From assembly GCA_023374045.1 (NCBI GenBank), contig CM041778.1:99884839-99948838 (forward strand): a DNA stretch of 64,000 nt. The letters are read 5' to 3'. The position numbers and the translations under genes were made by a program. The notes beneath the pieces are model-generated. The model was not told where the DNA came from. It worked only from the letters and a program-made list of their open reading frames with translations, and ran no database searches. The DNA comes from Limonium bicolor. Its lineage: Eukaryota; Streptophyta; Magnoliopsida; Caryophyllales; Plumbaginaceae. This document shows, in pieces, positions 9,936 through 22,600 of this stretch. Positions within the stretch are counted from its first letter, which is position 1. Every line of letters begins with the position of its first letter.

Positions 9936-10141
9936 ACGTGTAAATAAACGGATAATCTTCTTCGCCCACTCACTCTGCAACTTGACTCGCCTTATCGTTT
10001 TAGCAGTCGTCGTCGCCTACCAGAAATCACGCACGCGATTCAGCCCTGTCCCCTGCGCAATCAATAGCTGCAATCAATGGGGAGCTGCAATCAACGAGCT
10101 CAATCAGTGAGCTAATGAGCTGCTGCTCTATTCTTCTTCCT

Positions 10142-10149
10142 CTATAAAT
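10142..10149 (+). promoter_or_regulatory. LTR TATA box
   Basis: The sequence is CTATAAATA, beginning with the C at 10142 or one base either side. The 3' LTR has it at 15029-15037 and the related solo LTR at 29159-29167, each in a similar place. Confidence 0.65.
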
Positions 10150-11107
10150 ACGAGCTTCAATCCTCCTTATCCAGTGTCCTTCCGGAGGCTCCGTCCGTGG
10201 TTCCTCTGGAGTTCCAATTCACCCCATCAATCCATCTTCATTTCACTACACATTCACTCACTCGTTCATCTTCATCTCTAATCTCCCGCTTCTCCATTTG
10301 TTTTCTTTTCATCTCATTAATCTCACCTCTAGTCTCACGTATTTAAATAGAAGACCAAACTATTTAATATGTTAGGCTAGAGTACGTATACTCTGGGAAT
10401 AATTATTATCTATCTGTATTTATCTTGCAATATGTTTTACTGGTTTTAGTTTTAATAAAGTTTGTTACGATTAAAGGTTTTCTCACATCTTTTTAATAAA
10501 TGTCATGAGTTTATTAAATTGCTCTACTAAGTCTATTTTGATCAGACCAGGTGATAAATAGACAGGTTGATTAAGGCGTAAATCTGGAGAAAGCTCTATT
10601 ATGATTTAATGAGTTAGTATTTTCAGGTGCAAATGTAATCCCTCAACACTCCTCTGCCGTTCGCAGGCTTTTGCTTGAACCTTGATTAGAACCTTGCATT
10701 ACAGGTGAACGAGTTCTTATGAGGCTATGACTTAGTCCTTAAGATAATTATAGGAATCTTGCCAAACAATTATAATTAAACCAGTAGAACTAGCATGAAA
10801 GAGCAGATAATATTAATCTGAACCAGAGTCCCGTTTAGTTTATCTGTTAATTTAGTTTATTTCATCTTTCCCCTTTATTTATAAAAACAAGTCAATTAAT
10901 CCCCCCTTTTTAGTGACACGCTTAGGTACTATAATATGTACATTAGTCCCGCGGTTCGATATCCGGTCGCTTACATTTTTACTATACTACCACGACCGGG
11001 ATTTTTTTTGCAGCCCGATGTTTATTTTGAGTTTTAATTTCTTTTCTTTTATTATTTTATGTTAATTATACCCACTATAACCACTCAGATTATAACAGTC
11101 TGCAAAA

Positions 11108-11125
11108 TGGCGCCGTTGCCGGGGA
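11108..11125 (+). promoter_or_regulatory. tRNA-Asp primer-binding site
   Basis: TGGCGCCGTTGCCGGGGA begins three bases after the LTR end and is an 18-nt match to the complement of the plant tRNA-Asp(GTC) 3' end as I recall it. Confidence 0.85.
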
Positions 11126-11649
11126 CTAGATTTATTCTAGTTCCTAAGCCTCGGATTATTCACCTGTTAATTATAAATATTTTGTTCTCTTATTTCTGTT
11201 AATATTATTTCTATAATATTTTGTTTATTGTTAATATTAATTATCTACTATATTTGTGAATATTAATTATCTAATAATCTGTTAATATTAATTGGACACC
11301 TGATTTTGGACATTTGGACATTTGGACATTCGGACATCTAACTCCTAACATCTAATTCTGACTACTAACATTTTAATTTTGTGTATACTAACATTTTAAT
11401 TTTGTGTATACTAACATTTAATATTCCATTGTATACTAACATTTAATATTCCATTGTCCTTAACATTTTATTTCTATTGTCCCTAACATTTAATTTTATG
11501 TAAATTAACTACTAACTTATAATTTATGTTATCTAATTACTAACTTCTAATTTTATGTCATTATTATTACTAACCTCTAATTTATTTTATGACTTTATAT
11601 TTGTGCCTCTATGTTACGAATGAAAAAAAAAAATTGGAACAGACTCTTG

Positions 11650-12019
11650 TCCGCCACTTATCCCGCGGACGCCACACACCAGACCGCCTCGCGGTCGCCC
11701 CACTCTTGTCCGCCACTTACCTCGCGGACGCCTCACTCTTGACCGCCTCATATCGAGCGGACTCCACTCGCGGTCGCCCCACTCTTGTCCGCCACTTACC
11801 TCGCGGACGCCTCACTCTTGACCGCCTCATATCGGGCGGACTCCACACAAGACCACCTCGCGGACGCTCCACTCTTGTCCGCCACTTAACTTGCGGTCTC
11901 ACACAACTCATTACCGCCTCCTAACGCGCGGACTCCACACACGCGACCGCCTCGCGGTCGACTCCACTCTAGTCCGCCAGATATCGTGCGGACGCCACAC
12001 AAGAGACCGCCTCGCGGTC
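11650..12019 (+). repeat. Second GC-stem hairpin array, internal region
   Basis: About ten hairpins repeat here. Examples are GACCGC-CTC-GCGGTC at 11682-11696 and 12005-12019, and GTCCGC/GCGGAC at 11708-11729. Stems match those of the LTR array. The 3-nt loops read CTC rather than GAG, as if that hairpin type were inverted. Confidence 0.75.
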
Positions 12020-12866
12020 ATGCTCCAGAATAATAAAAAAAAAAAAACTGAACGCAGCGTTTCTAAAAGCCAGTTCTTCCCCAAATCTTCAATTCGAGCC
12101 CGATACCAGAGAAGAGAGGAACGAAGGCCGCGACTCCCTTCATTCTTCAACTTACCATTTCTTCCTCAAATCTTCATCAAATTTTACAAGGTTGGTACCG
12201 AAACGCTCGTTTTTCAATTCCTTACGTTTCTATAGCTTCAAATTTGTAAATGGTGAACTACATTAGGAGAAATTAGGACCAGAAGTTTCGAATCCCTAGT
12301 TTCCCAAATTCGAAATTTTCGAATTTTAATTGCTAATTTATCTCGAATTTGTCCTATATTTGTCATAATCTACATACACAAGGTTAAATCTTTACATATT
12401 ACACTTAGTTTGGGTGTTTTTGTTGAATTCAAAAATTGTTGTGTGCTAATTACGAAAATTTGTTGTTAGAACTAGCATTATTCAATTTTATTTAGCCTTG
12501 TTTATTAAACGAAAATAGAGATTATGATTCTAGGTTATTGTTTACAGATTTGTTAGGTGACGGTACAAACCTTGAAACTGACTGAATTAATTGTGGAGAA
12601 ACGAAGAATTTTAGGGGAGGTTCTGTCGAATTTTCGACAGAATTTATGTTGTATAATTATTCTGTTTATATTTTATATTATTTGTTTACTTGTTTTCTAT
12701 TTTTGTTAATTTGCAAAGTTGTTTATATTAATAGTCTGTTTGATATTAATTTTTATGTTGCTGTTTGTTCATTAATCTTTATGTTGTTGTCTATCTGTTT
12801 AAATATTTAATATTAAATTGTTATCCTGTTAATATTTGTTTGCTTTTAACTTAAAAATATATTAGT

Positions 12867-12974
12867 ATGCCTCGTGTTCGTGGTGGCAACTGTCCCGGTG
12901 CATCTTCTTCTGCACCTTCTCCTCGCTCAGACAGGCCAGGGACCAGCACAGCCTCCACCACCACCACAGTGATT
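12867..12974 (+). pseudogene. Possible gag N-terminal remnant
   Basis: From an ATG at 12867 about 34 codons have a coding-like, GC-richer composition and read MPRVRGGNCPG followed by a Ser/Pro/Thr-rich stretch. After 12970 the sequence turns abruptly AT-rich and the reading becomes hydrophobic noise to a stop at 13061. The position, about 1.7 kb after the primer site, would suit the start of a gag frame whose body has been deleted. There is no domain to confirm it, so chance remains possible. Confidence 0.25.
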
Positions 12975-13290
12975 TTATTTTATTTTGTTATTTTTATTTC
13001 ATTTTATATTTCTCTGACTTTTTGTAGACTATTACTGTTTAAACCTTGTGCTAACATTTGATATATTCAGGAAGGTAACAGTGTGGTTTATTTTATGTTT
13101 TTATTTTATGAATTTTTATTTATGTTTTTCATTTTATGATTTTCTTTTGGTTCAATTGGAGTTCTGCTGGCTATATATGATTTTCTTTTCAGAACAAATT
13201 CTATGTCAAAAATATAGCTGAACTCACCTTTGGAAAGCAACCTCAGTTGCTTTGGAATTTCAATATCTTCGGTTGAACACTTGCGCAAAC

Positions 13291-13522
13291 TCAAGTGTGA
13301 GGAACGTCTCACCCCTGCAAAAGCTCTAAGTGTGAGGAAGGATACCTTCCTCAATCTACGATACAAGGGGAGTTTCACTTCTTCATTTATTATATTAATG
13401 TTCAACTTACTTGCATTTAATCCTTTATGATTATGTCATATTTTGGAAGGTCCTTTTCTTGAATTTAATTTTGATCAATGAGGACATTGCTCCTCTTAAG
13501 TGTGAGGAAGGAGAGACCTTTC
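13291..13522 (+). repeat. Three extra polypurine-like motifs with complementary arms
   Basis: AAGTGTGAGGAA-type motifs occur near 13293, 13328 and 13498, resembling the true tract CAAGTGTGAGGAAG just before the LTR at 14410. Each is followed by pyrimidine sequence able to fold back: GTGAG with CTCAC (13297-13312), TGAGGAAGG with CCTTCCTCA (13333-13353), and an imperfect pairing at 13506-13523. Confidence 0.55.
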
Positions 13523-14393
13523 CCTGAAAATATGACAGTTGTTCACTAATGCCACACTCGCTTTTTGCTACTCTAAACTGCCTATAAAAAAAATTTTTAA
13601 TAGGATAAAATAATTGTAGAAGTGTCTGAAATTATGTCAAGTGACAACTGAAAGGTAGTTTTATTTTAAGGAGTTTGTATAAAATTATTTTCCTTCAAAA
13701 TACTCTATTTTCACTCAAAAATGATAGATCTGCTGATTGTAAAAATCAATTTAGTTTAGCTTGGGATTATGGAAATATGTGGAAAGTCAAGGAAAGAAAA
13801 GGATAAAGACAAGGTACTCCACTGTTTATGAATTTTTCTAAACCAAAAACAGGCCTCGTCTATCTGGTTATTAAGTTCTTTGGGGTGCTTTAACACCTAT
13901 CTACCTAAGGTCTCGTGATCTGGGATAGAAGACCCAACACCGTTACAAGGATAGAGAGAAAAGTCTGGGGTACAGAAAAATAATGCAATTCAAAAAAATA
14001 TTATTAAAATAATATGTGCTTTGTATATACAATTTGCACATTCAAAAAAAAAGAAGAAAAAAATGTAAATATAAATTGCAATTTATATTTATAAACATGA
14101 GTATGTGGTGTTGAAAGGTATTGCGGAATAAGGCATTACTTCACACCCCTTGTCATTCCGGGTTAGTGAATGAAATTGGTTGGAAATCCCAGGTTAATCT
14201 AACTTGTTTTCTGCAATCTAGTTTTTATTAAATTGTTCTTCTTCACTGTTTATAAAAACCTACTTCTAAGAGCAGAATTATTCTTTCAAGTGTCACTTTG
14301 TCTAAACTTCCCTTCTACACTTATTTAATCTTGTTTTAATATTAAGGCTTAGAGATAATTATATTCCTTATTTGCTTGAGGACAAGCAAAAGT

Positions 14394-14409
14394 CAAGTGT
14401 GAGGAAGTT
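14394..14409 (+). promoter_or_regulatory. Polypurine tract of nested element
   Basis: AAGTGTGAGGAAGTT directly precedes the 3' LTR start TGATAAG. The preceding GAGGACAAGCAAAAG is the context commonly seen before the 3' LTR of plant Athila/Tat-type elements. Confidence 0.7.
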
Positions 14410-15988
14410 TGATAAGTGCAAAACATATAGACTTTTTAGGGTTTAATCACCTTATTAATTGCAGCATTTTTAGTAATGTTTCGCACTTATCTAGGGTTTT
14501 TCCTATAATTATGTTGTTATATTAACTGATGTATTATATGTGTTAAAATGTAGGAAAAATACCAAATTAAACACAAACATTATAAGGGATTAAAAGAGGG
14601 AGATGGAAGAGTCACGCTTGGCGCGTGTGCACGCCTGGTACTAGAGGCGACCGCCCCGTAGCTGGCGGACAAGAGACAGAAGACCGCGAGGCGGTTGAGA
14701 CAGAGGAGACCGCCACTTAAGAGGCGGACAACTCTAATGCGACCGCGAGGCGGACAAGAATAGAGAGTACCGCTTGTTATTGTGCGGACACGATAGAGGA
14801 GACCGCTACTTATCTGGCGGACACGTGTAAATAAACGGATAATCTTCTTCGCCCACTCACTCTGCAACTTGACTCGCCTTATCGTTTTAGCAGTCGTCGT
14901 CGCCTACCAGAAATCACGCACGCGATTCAGCCCTGTCCCCTGCGCAATCAATAGCTGCAATCAATGGGGAGCTGCAATCAACGAGCTCAATCAGTGAGCT
15001 AATGAGCTGCTGCTCTATTCTTCTTCCTCTATAAATACGAGCTTCAATCCTCCTTATCCAGTGTCCTTCCGGAGGCTCCGTCCGTGGTTCCTCTGGAGTT
15101 CCAATTCACCCCATCAATCCATCTTCATTTCACTACACATTCACTCACTCGTTCATCTTCATCTCTAATCTCCGCTTCTCCATTGTTTTCTTTTCATCTC
15201 ATTAATCTCACCTCTAGTCTCACGTATTTAAATAGAAGACCAAACTATTTAATATGTTAGGCTAGAGTACGTATACTCTGGGAATAATTATTATCTATCT
15301 GTATTTATCTTGCAATATGTTTTACTGGTTTTAGTTTTAATAAAGTTTGTTACGATTAAAGGTTTTCTCACATCTTTTTAATAAATGTCATGAGTTTATT
15401 AAATTGCTCTACTAAGTCTATTTTGATCAGACCAGGTGATAAATAGACAGGTTGATTAAGGCGTAAATCTGGAGAAAGCTCTATTATGATTTAATGAGTT
15501 AGTATTTTCAGGTGCAAATGTAATCCCTCAACACTCCTCTGCCGTTCGCAGGCTTTTGCTTGAACCTTGATTAGAACTTGCATTACAGGTGAACGAGTTC
15601 TTATGAGGCTATGACTTAGTCCTTAAGATAATTATAGGAATCTTGCCAAACAATTATAATTAAACCAGTAGAACTAGCATGAAAGAGCAGATAATATTAA
15701 TCTGAACCAGAGTCCCGTTTAGTTTATCTGTTAATTTAGTTTATTTCATCTTTCCCCTTTATTTATAAAAACAAGTCAATTAATCCCCCCTTTTTAGTGA
15801 CACGCTTAGGTACTATAATATGTACATTAGTCCCGCGGTTCGATATCCGGTCGCTTACATTTTTACTATACTACCACGACCGGGATTTTGTTTGCAGCCC
15901 GATGTTTATTTTGAGTTTTAATTTCTTTTCTTTTATTATTTTATGTTAATTATACCCACTATAACCACTCAGATTATAACAGTCTGCA
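14410..15988 (+). repeat. 3' LTR of the nested tRNA-Asp element (1579 bp)
   Basis: Near-identical to 9525-11104. It carries the same hairpin array (about 14647-14820) and TATA box (15029-15037), ends TCTGCA and is followed by the target duplication AAATG. Confidence 0.9.
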
Positions 15989-18900
15989 AAATGTCTCCAA
16001 GATATCGAAGTAAAGCATGATAACTGGAAGGAATACCCAGTCTAAACACTGTAAGGCAAATGCCTAACATAAACACATCAGTGTTCAACGAACGGGATGG
16101 AATTCCCAGAACAACTACCACAAACACTCAGGGTGATGTTATAAGATACCGGAAGTACCATTCATCACCGAAGGGAATGCCAAACCCATTATAACCTAAG
16201 GAAAAGCACCAGTGGTCTACCCAAAGAACGGAGACATCATAGCCCTCGATGGGTAACTCAGATCCAGAACCACAAGGCAGGATAACAAACTGAACATACT
16301 CATAAATGTCAGCCAAATGCTGCCATATAACCAGTACTACCCAGGAGCAAACCGTAAAGGGCATCAAGTCAACACAGTTGAACGAAATATCGTGGTAAGA
16401 ACACCACAATTGGAACAACATACGGTTAGAACACCGAAGGGATCCCACTTGACAGGATACCCCAAATTAATAAATGGTATCGACCAATACCAAGATACAA
16501 AAAGGGTCTCCAACAAACGGAAGCGTGATGCGACGATCTTATCATGGAGCCCAGTATCACCTCCAACCCAGCAATAGCTTATGGAGAAATAATCACTCGG
16601 AAACAACCTATATGAGCAGAGCTCTAGGCAATATGGCTAGTAGGCCATGAAACTATTACCACACACAACCCAACGGTTGCAAAACCAACATGAACTGTAT
16701 GGAGAGTGGTCAAGGATGACACCGGTGAAAGAGTAACAATCAATAATTGAGGATACCCCTCATAAATGTGAGACCGCGAGAGCGGTGAACACTTGGATCC
16801 CAAGAAGGGGATACCATCAGTAACTGCCGGGAAATATATCCCTTTCAGAACTACTAATGTAGTTAAGCTTGAACATACAATTATTGCCAAGCGACGTAAA
16901 ATAAGCTTCAACAGGAGCTGTTGACAACTAAGGAGTAACCGGTTCAATAAGAACTCGATATGTGGGAACATAAAGTATAAGTAAATGACGCTCAAGGAGC
17001 TCAGACGTATAAACACCAAACAACGATATAGATAGTGGAAATGCATAAGCTGAAGCCAGCAACGGTGGATGCTATCTAAACCAATATTATGGAATCAGTA
17101 AGAACATGTTGCGCAGTAGGCGACCAACGTATGCGAATAATCACCCAATACTATGGAGTTGTTAATACAAAAGGGTAGACAGACCGGGCAACCAGCCAGA
17201 AGTCTACACCAAATGAGGAAGCACCACCTGAAAGAGTAGCAATCAGTCCTATTGCGACCTCATAAGAGAGTTACTGTCAACGTTTACGCCTCTGCACTCT
17301 GTAGGACTGAGTGTTTTGGTATTGCATTTGTGCAGTAATGATCGAGTGTGATAGCTAGGAATATGGAAAATGTAAATCGTGGAAAACCCTTCCTTTCACC
17401 AGTAAATATGGCACAATCCAGCTAAGCAAAATCTTAGAAACAAACCATGCGGCCTAAGGCCAAGGAGACACGACGAGTGTCAAACACCAACAATCACAAG
17501 ATGTGAATTCCACAGGAATAAAGGTGAAAGGAGACTTAAGAAAGTCACAAGGACCGACGCATTGAAAATGCAAGGTCATACAAGCAAAGGACACTTGTAA
17601 TGAACCAGGGAAACTGGTATAATTCAGAAACTACTAACAGTAGAGGAAGCACTACAACTAAGTAGTGACTTAACCTCAACCGACAATAAGTCGGAGGAAC
17701 CAAGTGAATGACCACTACAAAACACAACAGTATGTATATAGATTGCCAGAGAGCTGGTTATAAATCTAAAACCCATCGAGTTTGAGCACAGTAAGAGAAT
17801 ACCACACTTGGTTAATAAACCTTATTCTCACAATAAGAGGGATAAAAGGTGATGCGTAACACATTCAAGATAACAAAAAGGGCGAATAACCCAAGTTATC
17901 AGGGTCGCGCAACAGAAGCTAGTGGGCCCAGAATTCTAAGCGAAATACACCCAGTGAATAAAGGCTAATCACCAATGCCTCAAAGCCATTTAGGCTAGAA
18001 CCGAATCCGGTTAAGAGTTGAATAACTCCGATGAAAATTCTTGATGCAGGGACTAACTGATAATACGGTTAAGACCCGTTGATCAAGGAACATTGTATAA
18101 TGGACCGCATGGAAAACCGAACCACTCCAGGGCGGCTGAATGCCTTCGACCAATGTCCAATGTTGACACATGGTAGATTACGTGGGCGTAATCCCTTTTA
18201 AGGGGGGTAGAGCGAAAACCGCGAAATGTATATTTTACGTGACAAGGGCGTAAACTACAATGCGCATAGCGCAAAAGAATTCGTTTTGATGGTTGATACT
18301 TATGTTACATAAACATTTGTATCCACTCATCGTGCAATTGTAGTTATTTGAGAAGTAAGTATAGGAAAAAGGAGTAGAGAAACTCCAGGGGAATGAGAAC
18401 CCCGATTGGTAATAGTATGAGGAACGAGTATGTATGGGAGACTTGAGGAGTATAAATCGGTATGGAACCGATGTATGTAATGAGTATAAATCGGTATGAA
18501 ACCGATGTATTTTATGAGTATAAATTTGGTATAGCAAATTAATGGAATATTACACCTACGAAGTTCTTAAGTATAGTAGTTGGAGAAGATGTAGTAATGC
18601 TGGATGAAATGATTAGTAAGTAAGTAAATGAATCATGTGAATTGGAAAATGTATGTGCATGATTATGAGTAGCAAGATTAAAAAGATAGAAAATGAAATA
18701 ATGTTTGACAATCTGTCTGTTTGTATTGAGGTGGGAAGTGGAACTTGATTTGCTAGTGATCAAGGGAAGCCGAACACAAATTGGGGTGGAAGGATAATTC
18801 AACACCAATGCTGATCACATTGTGGTTGAAGGACTCTGGAAGCTCCCTTAAGTGGTCACAACAATGACACTAGTAATAGGTATAATCATCATAAATGGTA

Positions 18901-19617
18901 TTCAGGAGATGTATGCAAGTTTTCAAAATGAATTTCCAAAACTAATTTGGTACAATGTGTTTTCTTCAAACTTGAGAATGAGGATCGGTTTTGAAACCGC
19001 TCCCACGGGCGCTAGTGGATCTTCCATGCCTAGGCACGGGTATCCGGTCGAAACCATAGGAGGAGAAGCTAGTTTTGAGTCGGTGGGAGTGTTGATTAGT
19101 TTTGAAACCACTACACCGGTTGTACGGTAACAGTGTGTGTTTTGTATTTTTCCAAGGGCACTGGGACAGCGTAGTCCCGAGTAAGTATGAGTAAGTATGA
19201 GTAAAGTATGAGTAAGTAAGTATGAGTAAGTGCCTGAGGATCTCTATATGTGCAAATGAATTTGATCAGAACCAAAGGACCGTAGAGCCAGAAAGCGTAA
19301 GTGCTCAAGTCATGACGGCCGTGAACCAGAAAGCGTAAGTGTTCAAACGTGACCGGTACCTGAGGGATCACTCTCCATTGGGGGAGGATTGTACCTAATT
19401 GTCTGCGGATGGACCCCCTTGGAGAGGAGTAAAACGGATATTTTTGATTGCTATGCATGCAGTGACATGCTGTTTGGATGCGTAGTATGCATCATGTCAG
19501 ACATTTGGAGTTTGACAAATTATATGTAGAGGTCATAACCTTAGCATAGAGTATTGGTACGAATAACAATATTAGATTCACCAACTTTGAGGGCAAAGTT
19601 CTTTAAGGGGGGTAGAT
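15989..19617 (+). mobile_element. 3' part of plus LARD internal region
   Basis: This continues the internal region interrupted at 9525, and from 16061 on it duplicates 1-3517. It has the internal polypurine-like module at 18176-18211 and ends in the hairpin and polypurine tract before the LTR at 19618. No intact coding frame is present. Confidence 0.8.
18176..18211 (+). promoter_or_regulatory. Internal hairpin plus polypurine-like tract, copy 2
   Basis: Identical in layout to 2108-2143: GATTACG-TGGG-CGTAATC, then CCTTTTAAGGGGGGTAGA. Confidence 0.55.
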
Positions 19618-22600
19618 TGAAATACCCCGAACTTAAAAATGGTGATTATATTATTCTAATTAGTATTTAAGGGCCTAATAGTGCCTAAGTAATTTTTGGT
19701 AAAGAAAATAAATCCAAAGGAATGAGAAAAACGCTTAGAAAGCGGAAAACGCTAAAATGAGCGTTTAATTAACCACAAGAGGTACGAGACCTCGGTTATA
19801 GTATCGTAAGGATTCCTAAGGCTTATTCATGCCTAATTATCATACGGGAATAATCCCCGAAGAAAACGGATCCAAATAAGGTATTAAAACGCTAATAGAG
19901 CATTAGCGCACGTTTCTCGAGGAAACCCGAAAACGTGATTTTAAGTGGTCAAACGAACCCGTAAAAATTATAAAACATTGAATAATAATTATTAAGCATT
20001 TATGGAAGCTTAATAACCAATAAAAATAGTTAAACGAGAAAATTCCGGAAAACGGGCCCGGTTAGTGAACAGTGCTAAACCGGGTAAATTAACGAGCGTT
20101 TTCTGTAAAAGACGAAAAACTGCTCCAGCTTAACAGTATAAGTGGGCCGGTTTTTATAGGGTATTAATACCCTCTCTCACACTCAATTAAATATTACTCT
20201 CTCTCACACACACTAGAAGACAAGAAAAACTAAAAGCAAAAAGTAAAAAGCACACTCCTTTCCTCTCTCCTCTTATTCTCTTAATTTTCTATTCTCTCTC
20301 CAATTCCCTTCCCCCTCTCACGATGGAAGCTCCCCCTCTGCAGCACACTCCTCTCTTCTTCTTCTCTTGCTGGACGATTTTGCAGCCCTCACATGGCTTC
20401 CATGGCAACTTCATCTTCTACCTCATGCTCTAGCTCCATTTGAGCTCCAAATGCAAAATAAAATACATATTTGAACTCCTCTCTTCAATCTCTACAATTC
20501 TATCTTTTCAAAATCCGAAAATGAGCAACTTCATCTCCATGGGTTTTCCCCATTTGAAGAGAAAAGCACACCATTGTGAAGCCTGGAGTCTCCTCTTTCC
20601 AACAAGGTAAAAATCTCCAAAAAGACCTCACTTCTCTCCATCTCTTAGCATGGCCGATTTTTGGTCTATCTCTTACCTTGTTTTTTCTCTTGTTTTGGAG
20701 CATTGTCTCAACCCTCCAATGGTGGAGTAACCTCCTTCTTGAACCAAGGGTTAAAACCCCTCCTAAAGCACTCCAAAGGTAAACCCTAGAAATTTGTATT
20801 TTGAACACTTCAATGAACTAGCATAAATCTAAGGGTTAGTGTATTAATTATACTTGTTTGATGTGCTTTGGGTGATGGGAATGGAGTTTGACAACTCCAT
20901 TCCCCATGTGATCGATTTGTGCAAGAAAGAAGGAGATGAAGTGGAAAAGAAATGGAGGTATAAGCTCAAGGTAAGAGCTCTTCCTTAATGCAAGATTTTG
21001 ATGCATTAGGATAATGGGAATGGGTAAACCAATTTAAAGAAACCAAAATAATGTAGTAGAATTGTAGTTGTGAAAGTTTGGGTATTTGTGAACAAGTATG
21101 TGGATTGTAGGCCTTAGAGCCAAGGAATTGTGTATGTGTATTGATATTGTGTTTGAGGAATTAATGATGTATTAGGATTGCTTGTATTGCTGGTAGGACC
21201 CTTGTATGGGTGTGGCTAGAATAGGAATGATTTGGATGAGAAAGGGTATGTGTGGATAAGTAAGAAAAGTAGGTGAACTATGGCGAAATTTTGGTAAGAA
21301 TTGTGCATTAAAGAGTGTCTTGGTGAATGGGAGAACCAAGGTATGTATTGGGTTTGGTAGAGATGTTTAGTAGCTATGGAATGGTAATAGTAGTATGAGA
21401 AATAAGAAGATGAAAATCTGTAGCAAAGAGTATCAAAAACAATTGTAGAAACTAGTGAAAAACTAGTGTACAAGATTTTGTAAAAATAGAGTTGGAACTT
21501 GGGTGTAGGTAGTGTAATGGCTAGGGAATGAATTGGCATGGTAAGGAGAGGTATTTAGAATGCTTGGAATGGCAAGAGGAGGTATTGGATGGGAGAATTG
21601 AATGGTAAAATCTGTAGCATAAGGGTAACAAAAACTGTTACATGTGTTGAAGAAGAAGTAAGGAAATTGTGTAAGTTGTTTGATGGATTTAGTAATGGAT
21701 TTGGTGAATGAATTAAGGTGAATTAGAGGATTTAATTAGTGTTTAAACATGTAGGAAACATGTGGAAATGATTAGGAAAAGATTGGGTGAGAATGGAGGT
21801 GAATTTAGAATTCAAAGTAGATAATTAAAAGGGGTTCTGCAGCCGACCCACCCAGGCGACCTACCCTAGCCTGGGTCGGTCGGACTAAATTCTGTAGCCC
21901 GGGTGTTCTCTGCAGCCGACCCACCCAGGCGACCTACCCAGAGTGGGTCGGTCGGCCTTTATAAAAAAAAAAAATAATTAAATTAAAATATACATACATG
22001 CATATATATATAAATATATATATATACTTATACCCATACATACATATATATACATACACACATATATATATATGTGTATAAGTAAGACATTAGTGCTAGA
22101 ATAATGAAGGAAAGAAAGTTAAGCACACAAGAGAAAACTAAGAATATGGGACAACGGGGTAAGTACGGGAGTAGTAATTATTTGTGTATCGTATGAACAT
22201 AGTATTAATAACAATTTTGGAAACATTATCAGTGGAACAAGTGTGAACCGAGGAACAAGGGAACACACGGTAAAGCTAACCCCGGTGAAAGGTATGATTT
22301 CCTCATGCCCCGTATGCTAACCGAGTTACGTTGATTTGTGTGCTGTATGCCGGCTAATCAAGATTAAAGCATGAAAACGGTTTACTGCCTTTCATTGTAT
22401 GTCTTGTTGTATGTTGCATGAGCTAACCTTTCTTGAATTGATTTGTGTGGCTTTACTTGGTGCGCAGATCGACTCATAGATGAGTCTTGTTTTGTAGTGA
22501 CTCGTAGTAAGGGTCTTGCTGTGAATTAATGGAACAATAGCAACGCACTAAGCTAACGAGCGACAAACGATAACGCAACCCAATGAACTCACTAGAATGT

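Larger units (their letters stand above)
9525..11104 (+). repeat. 5' LTR of the nested tRNA-Asp element (1580 bp)
   Basis: Bounded by TG and CA, it contains a 9-bp inverted repeat at its start (9526-9534 with 9598-9606), a hairpin array at 9762-9935 and a clear TATA box at 10142. The solo LTR at 28542-30138 belongs to a related subfamily, sharing for example the stretch around 10540-10590. Confidence 0.9.
11126..14409 (+). mobile_element. Noncoding internal region of nested element
   Basis: This stretch is AT-rich and free of long frames. In order it has low-complexity AACATTTAAT-type sequence (11340-11580), a GC-stem hairpin array (11650-12019), a short GC-richer coding-like fragment (12867-12974), several AAGTGTGAGGAA motifs (13291-13522) and the polypurine tract before the 3' LTR. 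No polymerase motif is visible. Confidence 0.75.
9525..15988 (+). mobile_element. Nested noncoding LTR element with tRNA-Asp primer site
   Basis: Direct LTRs at 9525-11104 and 14410-15988 begin TGATAAGTGC and end TCTGCA. They differ by only a handful of mostly single-base changes, so insertion is recent. The primer site at 11108-11125 equals the complement of the plant tRNA-Asp 3' end, as reported for Athila-type elements. The 3.3-kb internal region has no gag-pol frame, so this is non-autonomous. It splits the LARD internal region cleanly. Confidence 0.9.

Noticed and set aside
9693..9980. 95-codon minus-strand frame in the nested LTR
   Set aside because: It is a by-product of the GC-stem hairpin array and antisense to the element.
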